This document shows positions 9,304 to 20,161 of a DNA stretch of 64,000 nucleotides, in pieces. Each line of letters starts with the position of its first letter. The first letter of the stretch is position 1. This stretch comes from Phycisphaerales bacterium (GTDB taxonomy: Bacteria > Planctomycetota > Phycisphaerae > Phycisphaerales > UBA1924). The position numbers and the translations under genes are program-made. The DNA lies in the NCBI GenBank assembly GCA_020849615.1, contig JADLFW010000004.1, positions 425,479 to 489,478 of the forward strand. Reading direction: 5' to 3'. Below the pieces are notes generated by a model. It searched no databases. It was not told where the DNA came from and worked only from the letters and a program-made list of their open reading frames with translations.

Positions 9304-11385
9304 ATGCAGCCCGCCTCCGCCGAAACACCCCGGGCCGCCCAGGCCCCCTTCACGTGGACCGCGCCGCCCGCGGCCCGCGGGCTCTTTTCGACGCGGGGCG
9401 AGCTTATCGGAGCGATCACCTGCGGTGTGCTGCTGCTGCTGGGCGTCATCATCCACCGCTGGACCGATCTCGATCCCCGCAGGGTCGTCATCTGGGCCGG
9501 GCTGGGGGTAGGGTCGCTCTACGGCGGCCGGGCCGCGCTCACCTCGCTGCTCTCGCTGCGGTTTGACATCGATGTGCTCATGATCGTGGGCGCGTGGCTG
9601 GCCGCCTACCTCGGCCACCCCGAGGAGGGCGCGCTGCTGCTCTTCCTCTTCACGCTCTCCGGCGCGCTCGAAGACCTGGCCATGCAGCGCACCAAGCGCG
9701 AGGTCGAGGCCCTGCACAAGCTCATGCCCACCGAGGCCGTCGTGTTCCGCGATGGCGACTGGACGACGGCGGCGCCCGAGACGCTGGTGGTTGGCGAGCG
9801 CATCAAGATCAGGCCCGGCGACCGCGTGCCAACCGATGCGACGGTGGTGTCGGGCGAATCGTCGTTCGACCAGTCGGCGATCACGGGCGAGTCGATGCCG
9901 CGGCACGTCAAGGCCGGGGATGAGCTGTACGCGGGGACGATCAACACCGACGATCCGCTGGAGGCCCGGGTGCTCCGGCCCGCCTCCGAGTCGAGCCTGC
10001 AGAAGATCCTTAACCTGGTGACGCAGGCCCGGGAGCTGCGCGAGCCGGTGCAGCGGATCATCGACCGGCTGAGCCAGCCGTACGCGATCGGCGTGATGGT
10101 GGTGAGCACCGCGGTGCTGCTGGTGTGGTGGCTGGGGGTGGGGCGCCCGTTCGAGAACGCGGCGTACACGGCGATCACGCTGCTGATCGTGGCGTCGCCC
10201 TGCGCCCTGGTGATCGCGACGCCGACGGCGACGCTGGCCGCGATCGCGCGGGCCGCCCGCGCGGGCGTGCTCTTCAAGGGCGGGCAGTCGATCGACCGGC
10301 TCGCCAACATCAGCTCGGTCTGTTTCGACAAGACCGGGACCCTGACCTTCGGCCGTCCCAAGCTTTATGAAGTGCACCCGGTGGCGTGGTCGGACGGCAA
10401 GCAGCTGCTCGCCATGGCGGCCGCCCTGGAATCGGAATCCACGCACCCCATCGCCGCCGCCGTCCGAGAGGCGGCCCGCGAGCGCGGCATCGAGCCGGCG
10501 ATCGTGACCGACACCGACCACACGGCGGGCCGCGGGGTGGGAGGGCGCTACCACGGCTGCCCGGTGCGGCTGGGCAGCTACCGCCACACCGAGGAGCTCA
10601 TCCCCGTGTGCTTCCGCAACCGGGTGCAGGAGGTGCTGACCAGGATCCAGGACCGCGGGCACCTGGGTGTGGTCGTCGCGCACGCCTGCCCGGAGCACCC
10701 GGGCGGCGGGCAGGCCGCCGTCCTGATCATGTCGGATGCCGTACGCCCGGGCGCCAAACCCCTCGTCAGCGAGCTGCACCGCCTGGGCGTCAAGCCCGTC
10801 CGCATGCTCACCGGCGACAACCGCACGACCGCGGAGCGCGTCGCCACGATGCTGGGCCTGGACCGCTTCGACGCCGAGATGCTCCCCGGGGACAAGGTCG
10901 CGGCGGTGCGGGCCATGAAGGAAGACCCGGCGCTGCACCAGGGCCGGTCGGGAGTCGCGGTGATCGGTGATGGCGTGAACGATGCGCCGGCGCTGGCCGC
11001 CGCCGATGTCGCGATCGCGATCGGGTCTATCGGTTCCGATGCGGCCCTCGAGTCCGCGGACATCGTGCTGTTGTCGGATGACCTGGCGGTGGTGCCGTGG
11101 GCGGTGAAGCTGGCCCGGGCCGCGCGGCGGAAGGTGAAGCTGAACCTGTTCTTTGCGCTGTCGGTGATCGTGCTGATGGCGATCACGACGCTGGTGGCTT
11201 CACTGATGGGCCGGCCGGTGCCGCTGTCGGTGGGTGTGCTCGCGCACGAGGGCGGCACGCTGCTGGTGGTGCTCAACTCTTTGTTGCTGCTCCGGATCCC
11301 CGGCGTGCACGCGGGCGAGTCGCGCGAGAGCACCCGCGAGGCGCTGGCCCGCGCCGGCGCTTCCGTTCCTCAACCCACAGCATGA
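9304..11385 (+). CDS. P1B-4-type heavy-metal transporting ATPase
   Basis: Membrane pump that exports divalent metal at the cost of ATP. The catalytic phospho-Asp is in DKTGTLTFG (Asp at about residue 342), the actuator motif is TGES, the nucleotide-binding HP motif is ESTHPIAAA, and the hinge is GDGVNDAPAL. The metal site in TM4 is SPC (about residues 298-300) rather than CPC, and TM6 carries HEGGTLLVVLNS. No N-terminal metal-binding domain is present. SPC plus HEGGT defines the P1B-4 subgroup (CoaT, CtpD, ZosA, PfeT), with Co, Zn, Cd or Fe(II) as possible substrates. The ATG at 9304 is chosen over a TTG at 9256 because TAGCGT sits just upstream. The Rrf2 regulator 168 bases downstream might control it, but has its own promoter. 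Confidence 0.93.
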   Translation: MQPASAETPRAAQAPFTWTAPPAARGLFSTRGELIGAITCGVLLLLGVIIHRWTDLDPRRVVIWAGLGVGSLYGGRAALTSLLSLRFDIDVLMIVGAWLAAYLGHPEEGALLLFLFTLSGALEDLAMQRTKREVEALHKLMPTEAVVFRDGDWTTAAPETLVVGERIKIRPGDRVPTDATVVSGESSFDQSAITGESMPRHVKAGDELYAGTINTDDPLEARVLRPASESSLQKILNLVTQARELREPVQRIIDRLSQPYAIGVMVVSTAVLLVWWLGVGRPFENAAYTAITLLIVASPCALVIATPTATLAAIARAARAGVLFKGGQSIDRLANISSVCFDKTGTLTFGRPKLYEVHPVAWSDGKQLLAMAAALESESTHPIAAAVREAARERGIEPAIVTDTDHTAGRGVGGRYHGCPVRLGSYRHTEELIPVCFRNRVQEVLTRIQDRGHLGVVVAHACPEHPGGGQAAVLIMSDAVRPGAKPLVSELHRLGVKPVRMLTGDNRTTAERVATMLGLDRFDAEMLPGDKVAAVRAMKEDPALHQGRSGVAVIGDGVNDAPALAAADVAIAIGSIGSDAALESADIVLLSDDLAVVPWAVKLARAARRKVKLNLFFALSVIVLMAITTLVASLMGRPVPLSVGVLAHEGGTLLVVLNSLLLLRIPGVHAGESRESTREALARAGASVPQPTA

Positions 11386-11433
11386 TGGGAATCCCGGGCT
11401 GCAATGTGTCTGATAAATACCCCGGATGTTCGC

Positions 11434-11460
11434 CCGGCACACGGACTCGGCCGGTTTTTT
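11434..11460 (+). terminator. Weak terminator after the metal ATPase
   Basis: CCGGC (11434-11438) can pair with GCCGG (11450-11454) across an 11-base loop and is followed by six T. The stem is short, so this is tentative. Confidence 0.4.
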
Positions 11461-11462
11461 GT

Positions 11463-11491
11463 TTGAACCCGACAAAGGCATCCGCAATAAT
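11463..11491 (+). promoter_or_regulatory. Sigma-70-type promoter for the Rrf2 gene
   Basis: TTGAAC (11463-11468), a 17-base spacer, then AATAAT (11486-11491): 4/6 and 5/6 matches to the consensus with ideal spacing. The start of transcription would be near 11498, about 55 bases before the Rrf2 start codon. Confidence 0.55.
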
Positions 11492-11553
11492 GGCCGCGAA
11501 TCCCACGCCGCTACTGATTTGTCTTCAAGCCCGTTCCGCCCGGAGCCAGGTCC

Positions 11554-12072
11554 ATGTACTCGCAAACCGCCGAATACGCCCTGCGCGCGATGTCGTGCCT
11601 GGCGCTGCGCCCGACGGAGCTGGTTCCGACGACCGCGCTTTCGATCCAGACCCGGGTCCCTTCCAACTATCTTGCCAAAGTTCTCCAGCTTCTCGCGGCG
11701 GAGAACCTGATCGCGGGCCGGCGCGGCGTCGGGGGCGGGTACAAGCTCTCGCGGAGTCCCGAGCACATCACGCTTTTGCAGGTGATTAACGCGGTCAGCC
11801 CGGTGCACCGCATCGACTGCTGCCCGATGGGCTTGCCCAACCACGGCCCGTTCCTGTGCCCGCTGCACCGCAAGGTCGATCAGGCCGCGGCGGCGGTCAT
11901 CGAGATCTTTGAGGGCGTCACGCTGGCCGACCTCATCAATGACCCGCTGTCGAGCAAGCCGCTGTGCGATGTTGAATCCACAGCCAAGCTCTCGGTGATG
12001 GGTGTGCTGGTGGATGATGCCCCCACATCCGATCAACCGGTCGGTGATGGCTGGGCCACCGCGGCAACCTGA
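11554..12072 (+). CDS. Rrf2-family transcriptional regulator
   Basis: Winged-helix DNA-binding protein of the Rrf2 family (IscR, NsrR, RirA, CymR). The N-terminus MYSQTAEYALRAMSCLAL and the wing NLIAGRRGVGGGYKLSR are typical. Three conserved cysteines in the C-terminal part (DCCPMGLPNHGPFLCPLH, about residues 89-106) suggest an Fe-S cluster sensing redox, NO or iron. The length (172) is slightly above the norm because of a variable tail. The gene stands alone between the metal ATPase and clpB, with its own promoter. Similar sequences flank it (TGATAAATACCCCGG near 11411, TGATACTCCCGG near 12098) and might be binding sites. The exact subfamily cannot be assigned. Confidence 0.88.
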   Translation: MYSQTAEYALRAMSCLALRPTELVPTTALSIQTRVPSNYLAKVLQLLAAENLIAGRRGVGGGYKLSRSPEHITLLQVINAVSPVHRIDCCPMGLPNHGPFLCPLHRKVDQAAAAVIEIFEGVTLADLINDPLSSKPLCDVESTAKLSVMGVLVDDAPTSDQPVGDGWATAAT

Positions 12073-12163
12073 GCCTCACCCTGTATCACATTGAGGCCGG
12101 TGATACTCCCGGCATCTGCACATTTCTGCGTCCATGTTCTCCCGGACTAATAGGCCGGCGGAC

Positions 12164-12180
12164 GGTGCCGTTTTGGCACC
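12164..12180 (+). other. Hairpin in the Rrf2-clpB gap
   Basis: GGTGCC-GTTTT-GGCACC is a perfect 6-bp hairpin without a U tract, 91 bases after the Rrf2 stop. The rest of the 279-base gap holds no gene, no CIRCE element and no clear promoter that I can see. Confidence 0.35.
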
Positions 12181-12351
12181 CCGGGCCACCCCTCTGCCCC
12201 GCGTGAAAGCCGATCGCGCCAATACCAAGCCGGTCGAAGCGGGTTCAGGCGGGGTTGAGGCGGGTCCGGGCGGGATCGCCGGCCCTGGGGTGGGCACGGC
12301 GGTTGCACTCGACCTTCATGGCGCCCCGATGGTCGCCAAGGAGGTTGGCCC

Positions 12352-15099
<2,748 letters not shown>

Positions 15100-15128
15100 C
15101 GACGGTGGGGAGATGAAGAGGGTGGAAG

Positions 15129-15389
15129 ATGAAGCGAGGGCAACAGGCCCGGCCCGGGCCCGGCTTTGACGGGCCGTTCGTATCGGTGATTCCGCGGGCG
15201 CGGCTGGCGCGGCAGATGGCTTCGCAGGGGCTGTACGCGTGGAGGCGGGAGCGGGGGTTGGGCCGGGGGTGGGGGTGGCGGCGGGGGTGGCAGTGGGGGT
15301 TGGGGCCTGGGGCGGCGCTGTGGTGGTGGGCGGTGATACGCGGTGGGGCGGCCCGCCGTCGCAGGCCCGGCTGTGCGACGGCGGGCTGA
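15129..15389 (+). CDS. Doubtful small ORF after clpB
   Basis: An 86-codon frame 29 bases after clpB. The first half (KRGQQARPGPGFDGPFVSVI, then PRARLARQMASQGLYAWRRE) looks protein-like. The second half is Trp/Gly/Arg-rich because it crosses a G-rich tract. GTGGAAG lies just before the ATG. No family is recognised, and it may not be expressed. Confidence 0.25.
   Translation: MKRGQQARPGPGFDGPFVSVIPRARLARQMASQGLYAWRRERGLGRGWGWRRGWQWGLGPGAALWWWAVIRGGAARRRRPGCATAG
15245..15318 (+). repeat. G-rich tract with quadruplex potential
   Basis: Seven runs of three to five G (GGGGG, GGG, GGGGG, GGGGG, GGGGG, GGGGG, GGGG) are separated by short T/C-containing spacers, all on the plus strand, downstream of clpB. 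The density of G runs meets the usual pattern for G-quadruplex formation in DNA or in the clpB mRNA tail. Confidence 0.5.
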
Positions 15390-15990
15390 TGCGTGTGTCA
15401 CTCTGGGCAGTTGGGCGCGGTGAGGGATCGGGAGTTCAAGCCCGCAGGTCAGGCGCAAGTTATTACCCATTGCGTGGGCGGAAACTGCGCTGCCACATGC
15501 CCTTGCGCGAGCCGCCAAGGGCGATGCCCGAGAAACTAGGGTTTTTCCCCGTAGAAACAGCCTTGTTTTCGGTTGAACGCCCGAGGCCCGGCAAGTAGTC
15601 TCTGCGCTCGCACGGATGCCGGGGAGACGGTGGGAGCCCGGATTGGTCTACTCGAACATGCAGGGGCGGGCGTGCAAGCACGCAGCGCGTGCCGAGGTCG
15701 CGGTGGCGATGTGCCGCGCGAGCGCGGATGCGGGCAACGGCCTTCGCGAGGCCTGCGGCACCGATGAGCGCATGGCGGGCCGGCGGGCCCCCGGCGGCGG
15801 CGCCATGCAGATCATCCTCGTCCCGGCGGCTGTGCCCATGCGCTACTTCGATGGGTTAATCAAGAACGGGTCCAATCTGTTTGCCGCGGAGAAGCGGTGG
15901 CGCGTGCGGGCGCCGCGGCGGCCCGGCAATGACGCTGCAGGGAGCGATCCTCGGGGTGCGCCGGCGCTGGTTGCTCGCAATGGGGATGTG
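15390..15990. other. Non-coding or unrecognised stretch between clpB and the secreted-protein island
   Basis: No coding frame with family features or a good ribosome site was found. The part near 15470-15600 is less GC-rich (e.g. GAAACTAGGGTTTTTCCCC at about 15530) and may hold an unrecognised structure. The frame from 15616 into the decayed anchor has no recognisable signal peptide or domain. Confidence 0.4.
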
Positions 15991-16035
15991 AATTTAGGAG
16001 AGTTCCCCATTTACCGGACTCGCGGCTTGGAGGAT

Positions 16036-16180
16036 AGTTGCTGCCCTCACGATCTCACGCGCGATGGGGTTACGGACTTCACCGACTACAGCGAGTTGTT
16101 CAACTTCTACGACGCGGCCGACCGTTCCGTCGATTTCAACGGGACGGCCGGGGGATTTCGCGGATCGCCTTGATTCCTGC
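16036..16180 (+). pseudogene. Decayed GC dockerin-like anchor remnant
   Basis: The frame reads CCPHDLTRDGVTDFTDYSEL then FNFYDAADRSVDFNG, clearly the first calcium loop and helix of the anchor seen in the intact genes of this island. It is then broken: the second loop continues only after a frame shift as GDFADRLDSC. Several core residues are changed (TRDG for NGDG, SELF for EFLN). No signal peptide or passenger is recognisable upstream, so this is a gene fragment left beside the tandem pair. Confidence 0.7.
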
Positions 16181-16283
16181 ACCCGGGCAGATCGGGATGC
16201 AGATTCGGGGATTGGTGATGGTGTCGTGTTTCACGAGGAGGATCGGTTCCGAGGCCGGGGGAATTTAAGAAAGGAATGCTTGC

Positions 16284-17051
16284 ATGAGGCTGACGAATCT
16301 TGCTCCTTGGCTTTGCGTGGTTGTAACCGCGGGCGCCGCGATGGCGACGCCCCCGGTGGTGTCCTTCGAGACCGTCGGTGGGGTCTCGCCCGCCGAGGGC
16401 ACCGTGGTCGGCGACCAGTTCTGGGAGTCCGACGGTGTGCGGTTCCGGCACAGCGAGCCCGGGCACCAGATCGTGCTAGCGCAGGTGGGCATGCCCTTCC
16501 GCGCGTTCCGCGGGTACCTCGGCGACGCCGATGTTCCGTTCCCCGGCGCAGCGGTGGGCCAGTTCTTCCTGACCGACTCGCTGATCGGCTCCGGCGTCGT
16601 CCCCGGCCCGTTCGTGCTCGACTACCGCTGGCCCGTATCACGGATCTCGGGCGTGTTCATCGACGTGAACGAGCAGGAGAGCTGGCGGGCCGAGGCGTTC
16701 GACGCCGACGGCGTCAGCCGCGGATCGGTGCAGGTCTTCCCGACGCTGATCGCCGGCTCGGCGATGTCGTGGTCGCTCGAGACCGATTCGAAGGTCATCA
16801 CCAAGGTCGTCATCACCTTCACGGGGACCGTGCCCGCGGGCGGCGTGACCTTCGCCCTTGACAACATCAGCGGCAGCGAGCCCGAGTGCGCCGCCGACCT
16901 CAACGGCGACGGGATCGTTGATTTCTCCGACTACCTGGACTTCCTCACCGCGTACTCGACCTTCTCGTCAGCCGCGGACCTCAACGGCGACGGCATCGTC
17001 GATTTCCAGGATTACCTCGAGTTCCTCTCGCACTTCGACGCCGGCTGCTGA
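16284..17051 (+). CDS. Secreted beta-domain protein with GC dockerin-like anchor (paralogue 1)
   Basis: A 255-residue exported protein. Residues 1-22 are a signal peptide ending AGAAMA. A single beta-rich domain (about 25-195) includes GVRFRHSEPGHQI, SGVFIDVNEQESWRAEAFD and a C-terminal strand pattern ending PAGGVTFALDNISG, like the choice-of-anchor beta-sandwich domains of exported bacterial proteins; ligand unknown. The last 55 residues are two calcium-loop repeats (ADLNGDGIVDFSDYLDFL, ADLNGDGIVDFQDYLEFL) framed by EC at the start and GC at the very end. AAAGGA precedes the ATG. It is a close paralogue of the gene at 17501, arising by tandem duplication. Confidence 0.85.
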   Translation: MRLTNLAPWLCVVVTAGAAMATPPVVSFETVGGVSPAEGTVVGDQFWESDGVRFRHSEPGHQIVLAQVGMPFRAFRGYLGDADVPFPGAAVGQFFLTDSLIGSGVVPGPFVLDYRWPVSRISGVFIDVNEQESWRAEAFDADGVSRGSVQVFPTLIAGSAMSWSLETDSKVITKVVITFTGTVPAGGVTFALDNISGSEPECAADLNGDGIVDFSDYLDFLTAYSTFSSAADLNGDGIVDFQDYLEFLSHFDAGC

Positions 17052-17082
17052 TCCGATACGTGGACAGATTCGTACCCCTCCG

Positions 17083-17117
17083 AGGCCCTCGGCAATCCGC
17101 CGAGGGCCTTGCTTTTT
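17083..17117 (+). terminator. Rho-independent terminator after paralogue 1
   Basis: Perfect 11-bp stem AGGCCCTCGGC / GCCGAGGGCCT with loop AATCC, followed by TGCTTTTT. A homologous terminator follows paralogue 2. Confidence 0.88.
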
Positions 17118-17230
17118 GGCGGCCGCGGGCGTCGCCCCTTCGCCCGAGCACCGGCCCGGCGATCCTGCCCCTCGCGCCGCGGACGCGGCCCGTGCCGATC
17201 GTGCGCGGCGGGAAATCAGGAGAGTTCCCC

Positions 17231-17440
17231 ATGGCGAAGCGCGGGGTTTTCGTGGACAGTACCCGCCCGTTGATTTTCATCCGCGACGGGGTGGCCCGCA
17301 TCGGCGCCAACTTCGAACCCCGCAGCGTCCCGGCAACAAGGCCCGCCCAGCGAGTTCGAGGGGCCGGCACGACGAGTTTTGTGAGCCCGCCCGAGTTCGG
17401 CGCGTTGTGCGAATCGCGCCGCGGGTTCGGGGCTTCTTGA
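17231..17440 (+). CDS. Possible small leader ORF
   Basis: A 69-codon frame (MAKRGVFVDSTRPLIFIRDG at the start) whose ATG is placed six bases after AGGAGAG, an unusually good ribosome site for this window. No family is recognised, and in unit 1 the same position reads ATT. It ends 60 bases before the secreted paralogue 2. It may be a genuine small protein or a relic of the duplication. Confidence 0.3.
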   Translation: MAKRGVFVDSTRPLIFIRDGVARIGANFEPRSVPATRPAQRVRGAGTTSFVSPPEFGALCESRRGFGAS

Positions 17441-17500
17441 TTCAACGTCTTCACGAGGACCAGGCACGGAGACAGGAGAGTCCAAGAAAGGACCGGATGC

Positions 17501-18268
17501 ATGAGGCTGACGGAAGTTGTTCCTGTGTTGATGGCGGGGTGGTGTGCCGGTGCTGCGCTGGCGGCCCCGCCGGTTGTGGACTTTGAGGACTTCGGGGCCC
17601 AGGCCTCGTTCGAGGGGGCCACGGTCGGCGATGAGTACTGGGATTCCCATGGTGTGCGGTTCCGGAACACCGAGCCGGGCCACGCCCTGGCGCTGGCGAA
17701 GGTGGGCGCTCCCTTCCGCGCGTTCCGCGGCTACCTCGGCAGCGCGGACTTTCCCTACCCGGGCGCCCGCGTCGGGCAGTACTTCCTCACCGACTCGCAC
17801 TTCGGCACCGGCTCGGCGCCGGGCCCGTTCATCCTGGAGTACCGCTGGCCCACCGCCACGGTCTCCGGCGTCTTCATCGACGTGAACGAGCAGGAAAGCT
17901 GGCGGGCCGAGGCGTTCGACGCCGCGGGCGTCAGCCGCGGCTCGGTGGAGGTCTTCCCCACGACCCTGCCGGGCGTGGCGATCTCGTGGTCGCTCCAGAC
18001 CGATGCGCCCGTTATCACGAAGGTCATCATGACCTTCACCGGCATCGCCCCGCCGGGCGGCGTGACCTTTGCGCTCGACGACATCGGCGGCAGCGAGCCG
18101 GTTTGCGGAGCCGACCTCAACGGCGACGGGCTGGTGGACTTCTCCGACTACCTGGACTTCCTCAGCGGGTACTCGACCTTCTCGCCCATCGCCGACCTTA
18201 ACGATGACGGGCTGGTCGACTTCCAGGACTACCTCGAGTTCCTCTCGTACTTCGACACCGGCTGCTGA
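17501..18268 (+). CDS. Secreted beta-domain protein with GC dockerin-like anchor (paralogue 2)
   Basis: A 255-residue protein of the same length as the gene at 16284 and colinear with it throughout: signal peptide (ending AGAALA), beta domain with SGVFIDVNEQESWRAEAFD, and the two-loop anchor (VCGADLNGDGLVDFSDYLDF, ADLNDDGLVDFQDYLEFL) ending DTGC. In the second loop NGDG is replaced by NDDG, which keeps the calcium ligands. AAAGGA precedes the ATG. Conservation is highest in the middle of the beta domain and the anchor. The substrate or ligand is unknown; a role in binding surface polymers is only a guess. Confidence 0.85.
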   Translation: MRLTEVVPVLMAGWCAGAALAAPPVVDFEDFGAQASFEGATVGDEYWDSHGVRFRNTEPGHALALAKVGAPFRAFRGYLGSADFPYPGARVGQYFLTDSHFGTGSAPGPFILEYRWPTATVSGVFIDVNEQESWRAEAFDAAGVSRGSVEVFPTTLPGVAISWSLQTDAPVITKVIMTFTGIAPPGGVTFALDDIGGSEPVCGADLNGDGLVDFSDYLDFLSGYSTFSPIADLNDDGLVDFQDYLEFLSYFDTGC

Positions 18269-18299
18269 CCACCGACGCGGACAGATTCGCACCCCTCCG

Positions 18300-18333
18300 A
18301 GGCCCCCGGCGATCCGCCGGGGGCCTTGCCTTT
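18300..18333 (+). terminator. Rho-independent terminator after paralogue 2
   Basis: AGGCCCCCGGC / GCCGGGGGCCT, perfect 11-bp stem with loop GATCC, followed by TGCCTTT. Homologous to the terminator at 17083. Confidence 0.8.
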
Positions 18334-18346
18334 GGCGGCAACGAAA

Positions 18347-18372
18347 GACCCCCGGGCGCGGGCCCGGGGGTC
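18347..18372 (-). terminator. Terminator for the minus-strand FG-GAP gene
   Basis: Perfect 11-bp stem GACCCCCGGGC / GCCCGGGGGTC with a four-base loop; on the minus strand it is followed by TTTCGTT. It faces the terminator of the convergent gene, so the two units end back to back. Confidence 0.75.
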
Positions 18373-18430
18373 GTGCAAATCGGGAGACCTGCTGCTGCTG
18401 GCGCGGGCCGGGCCCGCGCGACTACATGGG

Positions 18431-20161
18431 TCAGCACCCGGCGTCGTAGGCGTTGAGGAACTCGAGGTAATCGGAGAAGTCGACGTTGCCATCGCCGTTG
18501 AGGTCGGCGAAGGGGTCCTGGGCGTCGTAGAGGTTGAGGAACTCGAGGTAGTCGGCGAAGTCGACCTGGAGGTCATCGTTCAGGTCGGCCGGGCAGAAGG
18601 TGATAGTGAGGGTCTGGCCGGCGGCGGCCGCGGGGACGGTGGTGGTGCGGCCGTTGGTCCACTCGACGCGGAGGTCGGCGGAGGCGGCGGCGCCAAGGCC
18701 GAAGAAGGCCGACTGCTCGCCGGAGCTGAGGTAGTTGGCGCCGCCGTCGATGTGGCCGGTCTGGGTGAACGCGGTGGTGGTGGCGCGGATCTTGGAGCCG
18801 ATGCCCCGGCCCGGCATGGTGGGGGTGCGGGAGGTGTCGAGGAAGATGCGGATCCAGTTGGTGGAAGCGTCGTGGATGAGGTCGTTGCGGTAGAAGCGCA
18901 GCGGCAGGTTGTTGGAGGCGATGACGATGTCCTGGTCGCCGTCGTTGTCGTAGTCGAGGCGGACCAGGGCGCGGCCGTCGCCGATGTGGGTGATGCCGCA
19001 GTCGGGGGCGAGCTGATCGAACGTGCCGTCACCCTTGTTGAGGAAGAGCTTGGAGCCGACGAACATCCAGGGGGGGTTGCCCCAGCCGTTGGTCTCGGCG
19101 ATGTCGGTCCAGCCGTCGTTGTTGACATCGACGGCGGTGGTGCCCCAGCCCCACCCGCCCGGCATGACGCCGGAGGCGATGCCGACCTCGGTGTAGACGT
19201 GGTTGCCCTGATTCATGTAGAGCATGTTGCCGGGGTAGACGGAGAAGAACTCGGGGTAGTGGATGCTGGTGACGTACCAGTCGAGCATCCCGTCGTGGTC
19301 GAAGTCGGCGACGGTCTGGCCCATGCCGTTGCTTTCCTTGTTGCAGCCGGCGGAGGCGGTGACGTCGGTGAAGGTGCCGTCGCGGTTGTTCTTGAAGTAC
19401 TTGGAGGTGCCGAAGTCGCCGGTCTGGAGCAGCTCGGGGTAGCGGTCCCCGTCCATGTCGATGAAGCGCGGGGAGAAGCCGTAGGTGGGGGGCGCGAAGG
19501 TGATGGCGATGCCGGTGACGTTGGTGAAGGTGCCATCACCCTCATTGCGGTACAGGCGCATGCCGTTGAGGTGGTCGATCCAGCAGCCGACGCACAGGTC
19601 GAGGTCGCCGTCGAGGTCGTAGTCACCCCAGGCGGCGCTGAAGGCGTCGGGGGTGGTGGCGCTGCCCCAGTTCACACCGCAGGAGGCGGCGACATCGGTG
19701 AAGGTGCCATCGCCGTTGTTGCGGTACAGCATGTGCTGGCCCGTCCGGCCGCCGGTGCCGTTGTCACCGTAGCTGGTGACGTAGATGTCATCCCGCCCGT
19801 CCTTGTTGTAGTCGGCGACAACCGCGCCGCCGCCGATGTGCCTCTTGGCGACGCCCCAGGCCGCGGCCTGGTCGGAGAAGGTGCCGTCGTGATTGTTGAT
19901 GAACAGCCGGTCGGGGATCGCGCCGCCCGCCAGGACGAAGAGATCCATCCAGCCATCGCCGTTGAAATCGCCGACCGCCATGCCGGCGTCCATGTAGGAG
20001 GCCGGCACATCGACCGGATCCCAGAAGTGCGTCGAGGAGAGCCCCGCCGCCGCCGTCTGCTCCGAGAACTGCACCGTCTGCCCGCTCGCGCCCGCCGCCA
20101 GGCCGCTGACGGCCAGCAGGGCGAGGGCTGCCCTCCCCGTGTACCCACGATCCGTGTTCAT
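18431..20161 (-). CDS. Secreted FG-GAP/VCBS repeat protein with ASPIC/UnbV domain and GC anchor
   Basis: A 576-residue exported protein. Residues 1-27 are a signal peptide ending GASGQ. About six FG-GAP/VCBS repeats follow, each with a calcium loop (DFNGDGWMDLFVLAGG, DYNKDGRDDIYVTSYG, DYDLDGDLDLCVG), predicted to fold as an integrin-like beta-propeller. Then comes an ASPIC/UnbV domain (RGIGSKIRATTTAFTQTGHI ... SGEQSAFFGLG). The last 55 residues are the anchor: FCPADLNDDLQVDFADYLEF and ADLNGDGNVDFSDYLEFL, ending DAGC. The first loop has DDLQ for GDGx, so one calcium site may be weakened. AAGGAG lies 8 bases before the ATG. The role of such propellers is probably adhesion or binding. Confidence 0.9.
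   Translation of the reverse strand: MNTDRGYTGRAALALLAVSGLAAGASGQTVQFSEQTAAAGLSSTHFWDPVDVPASYMDAGMAVGDFNGDGWMDLFVLAGGAIPDRLFINNHDGTFSDQAAAWGVAKRHIGGGAVVADYNKDGRDDIYVTSYGDNGTGGRTGQHMLYRNNGDGTFTDVAASCGVNWGSATTPDAFSAAWGDYDLDGDLDLCVGCWIDHLNGMRLYRNEGDGTFTNVTGIAITFAPPTYGFSPRFIDMDGDRYPELLQTGDFGTSKYFKNNRDGTFTDVTASAGCNKESNGMGQTVADFDHDGMLDWYVTSIHYPEFFSVYPGNMLYMNQGNHVYTEVGIASGVMPGGWGWGTTAVDVNNDGWTDIAETNGWGNPPWMFVGSKLFLNKGDGTFDQLAPDCGITHIGDGRALVRLDYDNDGDQDIVIASNNLPLRFYRNDLIHDASTNWIRIFLDTSRTPTMPGRGIGSKIRATTTAFTQTGHIDGGANYLSSGEQSAFFGLGAAASADLRVEWTNGRTTTVPAAAAGQTLTITFCPADLNDDLQVDFADYLEFLNLYDAQDPFADLNGDGNVDFSDYLEFLNAYDAGC

Larger units (their letters stand above)
15991..17117 (+). repeat. Tandem duplication, unit 1 (about 1.1 kb)
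   Basis: Unit 1 spans AGGAGAGTTCCCCAT (15996-16010), an upstream region with TTCACGAGGA, the 255-codon gene at 16284 and its terminator. The same order recurs in unit 2 with the identical 15-mer at 17218-17232. The ATG that follows the 15-mer in unit 2 is ATT here, and this unit also carries a decayed anchor remnant. Confidence 0.7.
17213..18333 (+). repeat. Tandem duplication, unit 2
   Basis: Second copy of the unit starting at 15991: the same AGGAGAGTTCCCCAT 15-mer, TTCACGAGGA leader, AAGAAAGGA ribosome site, paralogous 255-codon gene and matching terminator (GACAGATTCG-ACCCCTCCGAGG shared between units, one base differing). Confidence 0.7.

Noticed and set aside
12300..12351. CIRCE operator before clpB
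   Set aside because: TTGCACTC near 12303 resembles the left half, but no GAGTGCTAA partner follows.
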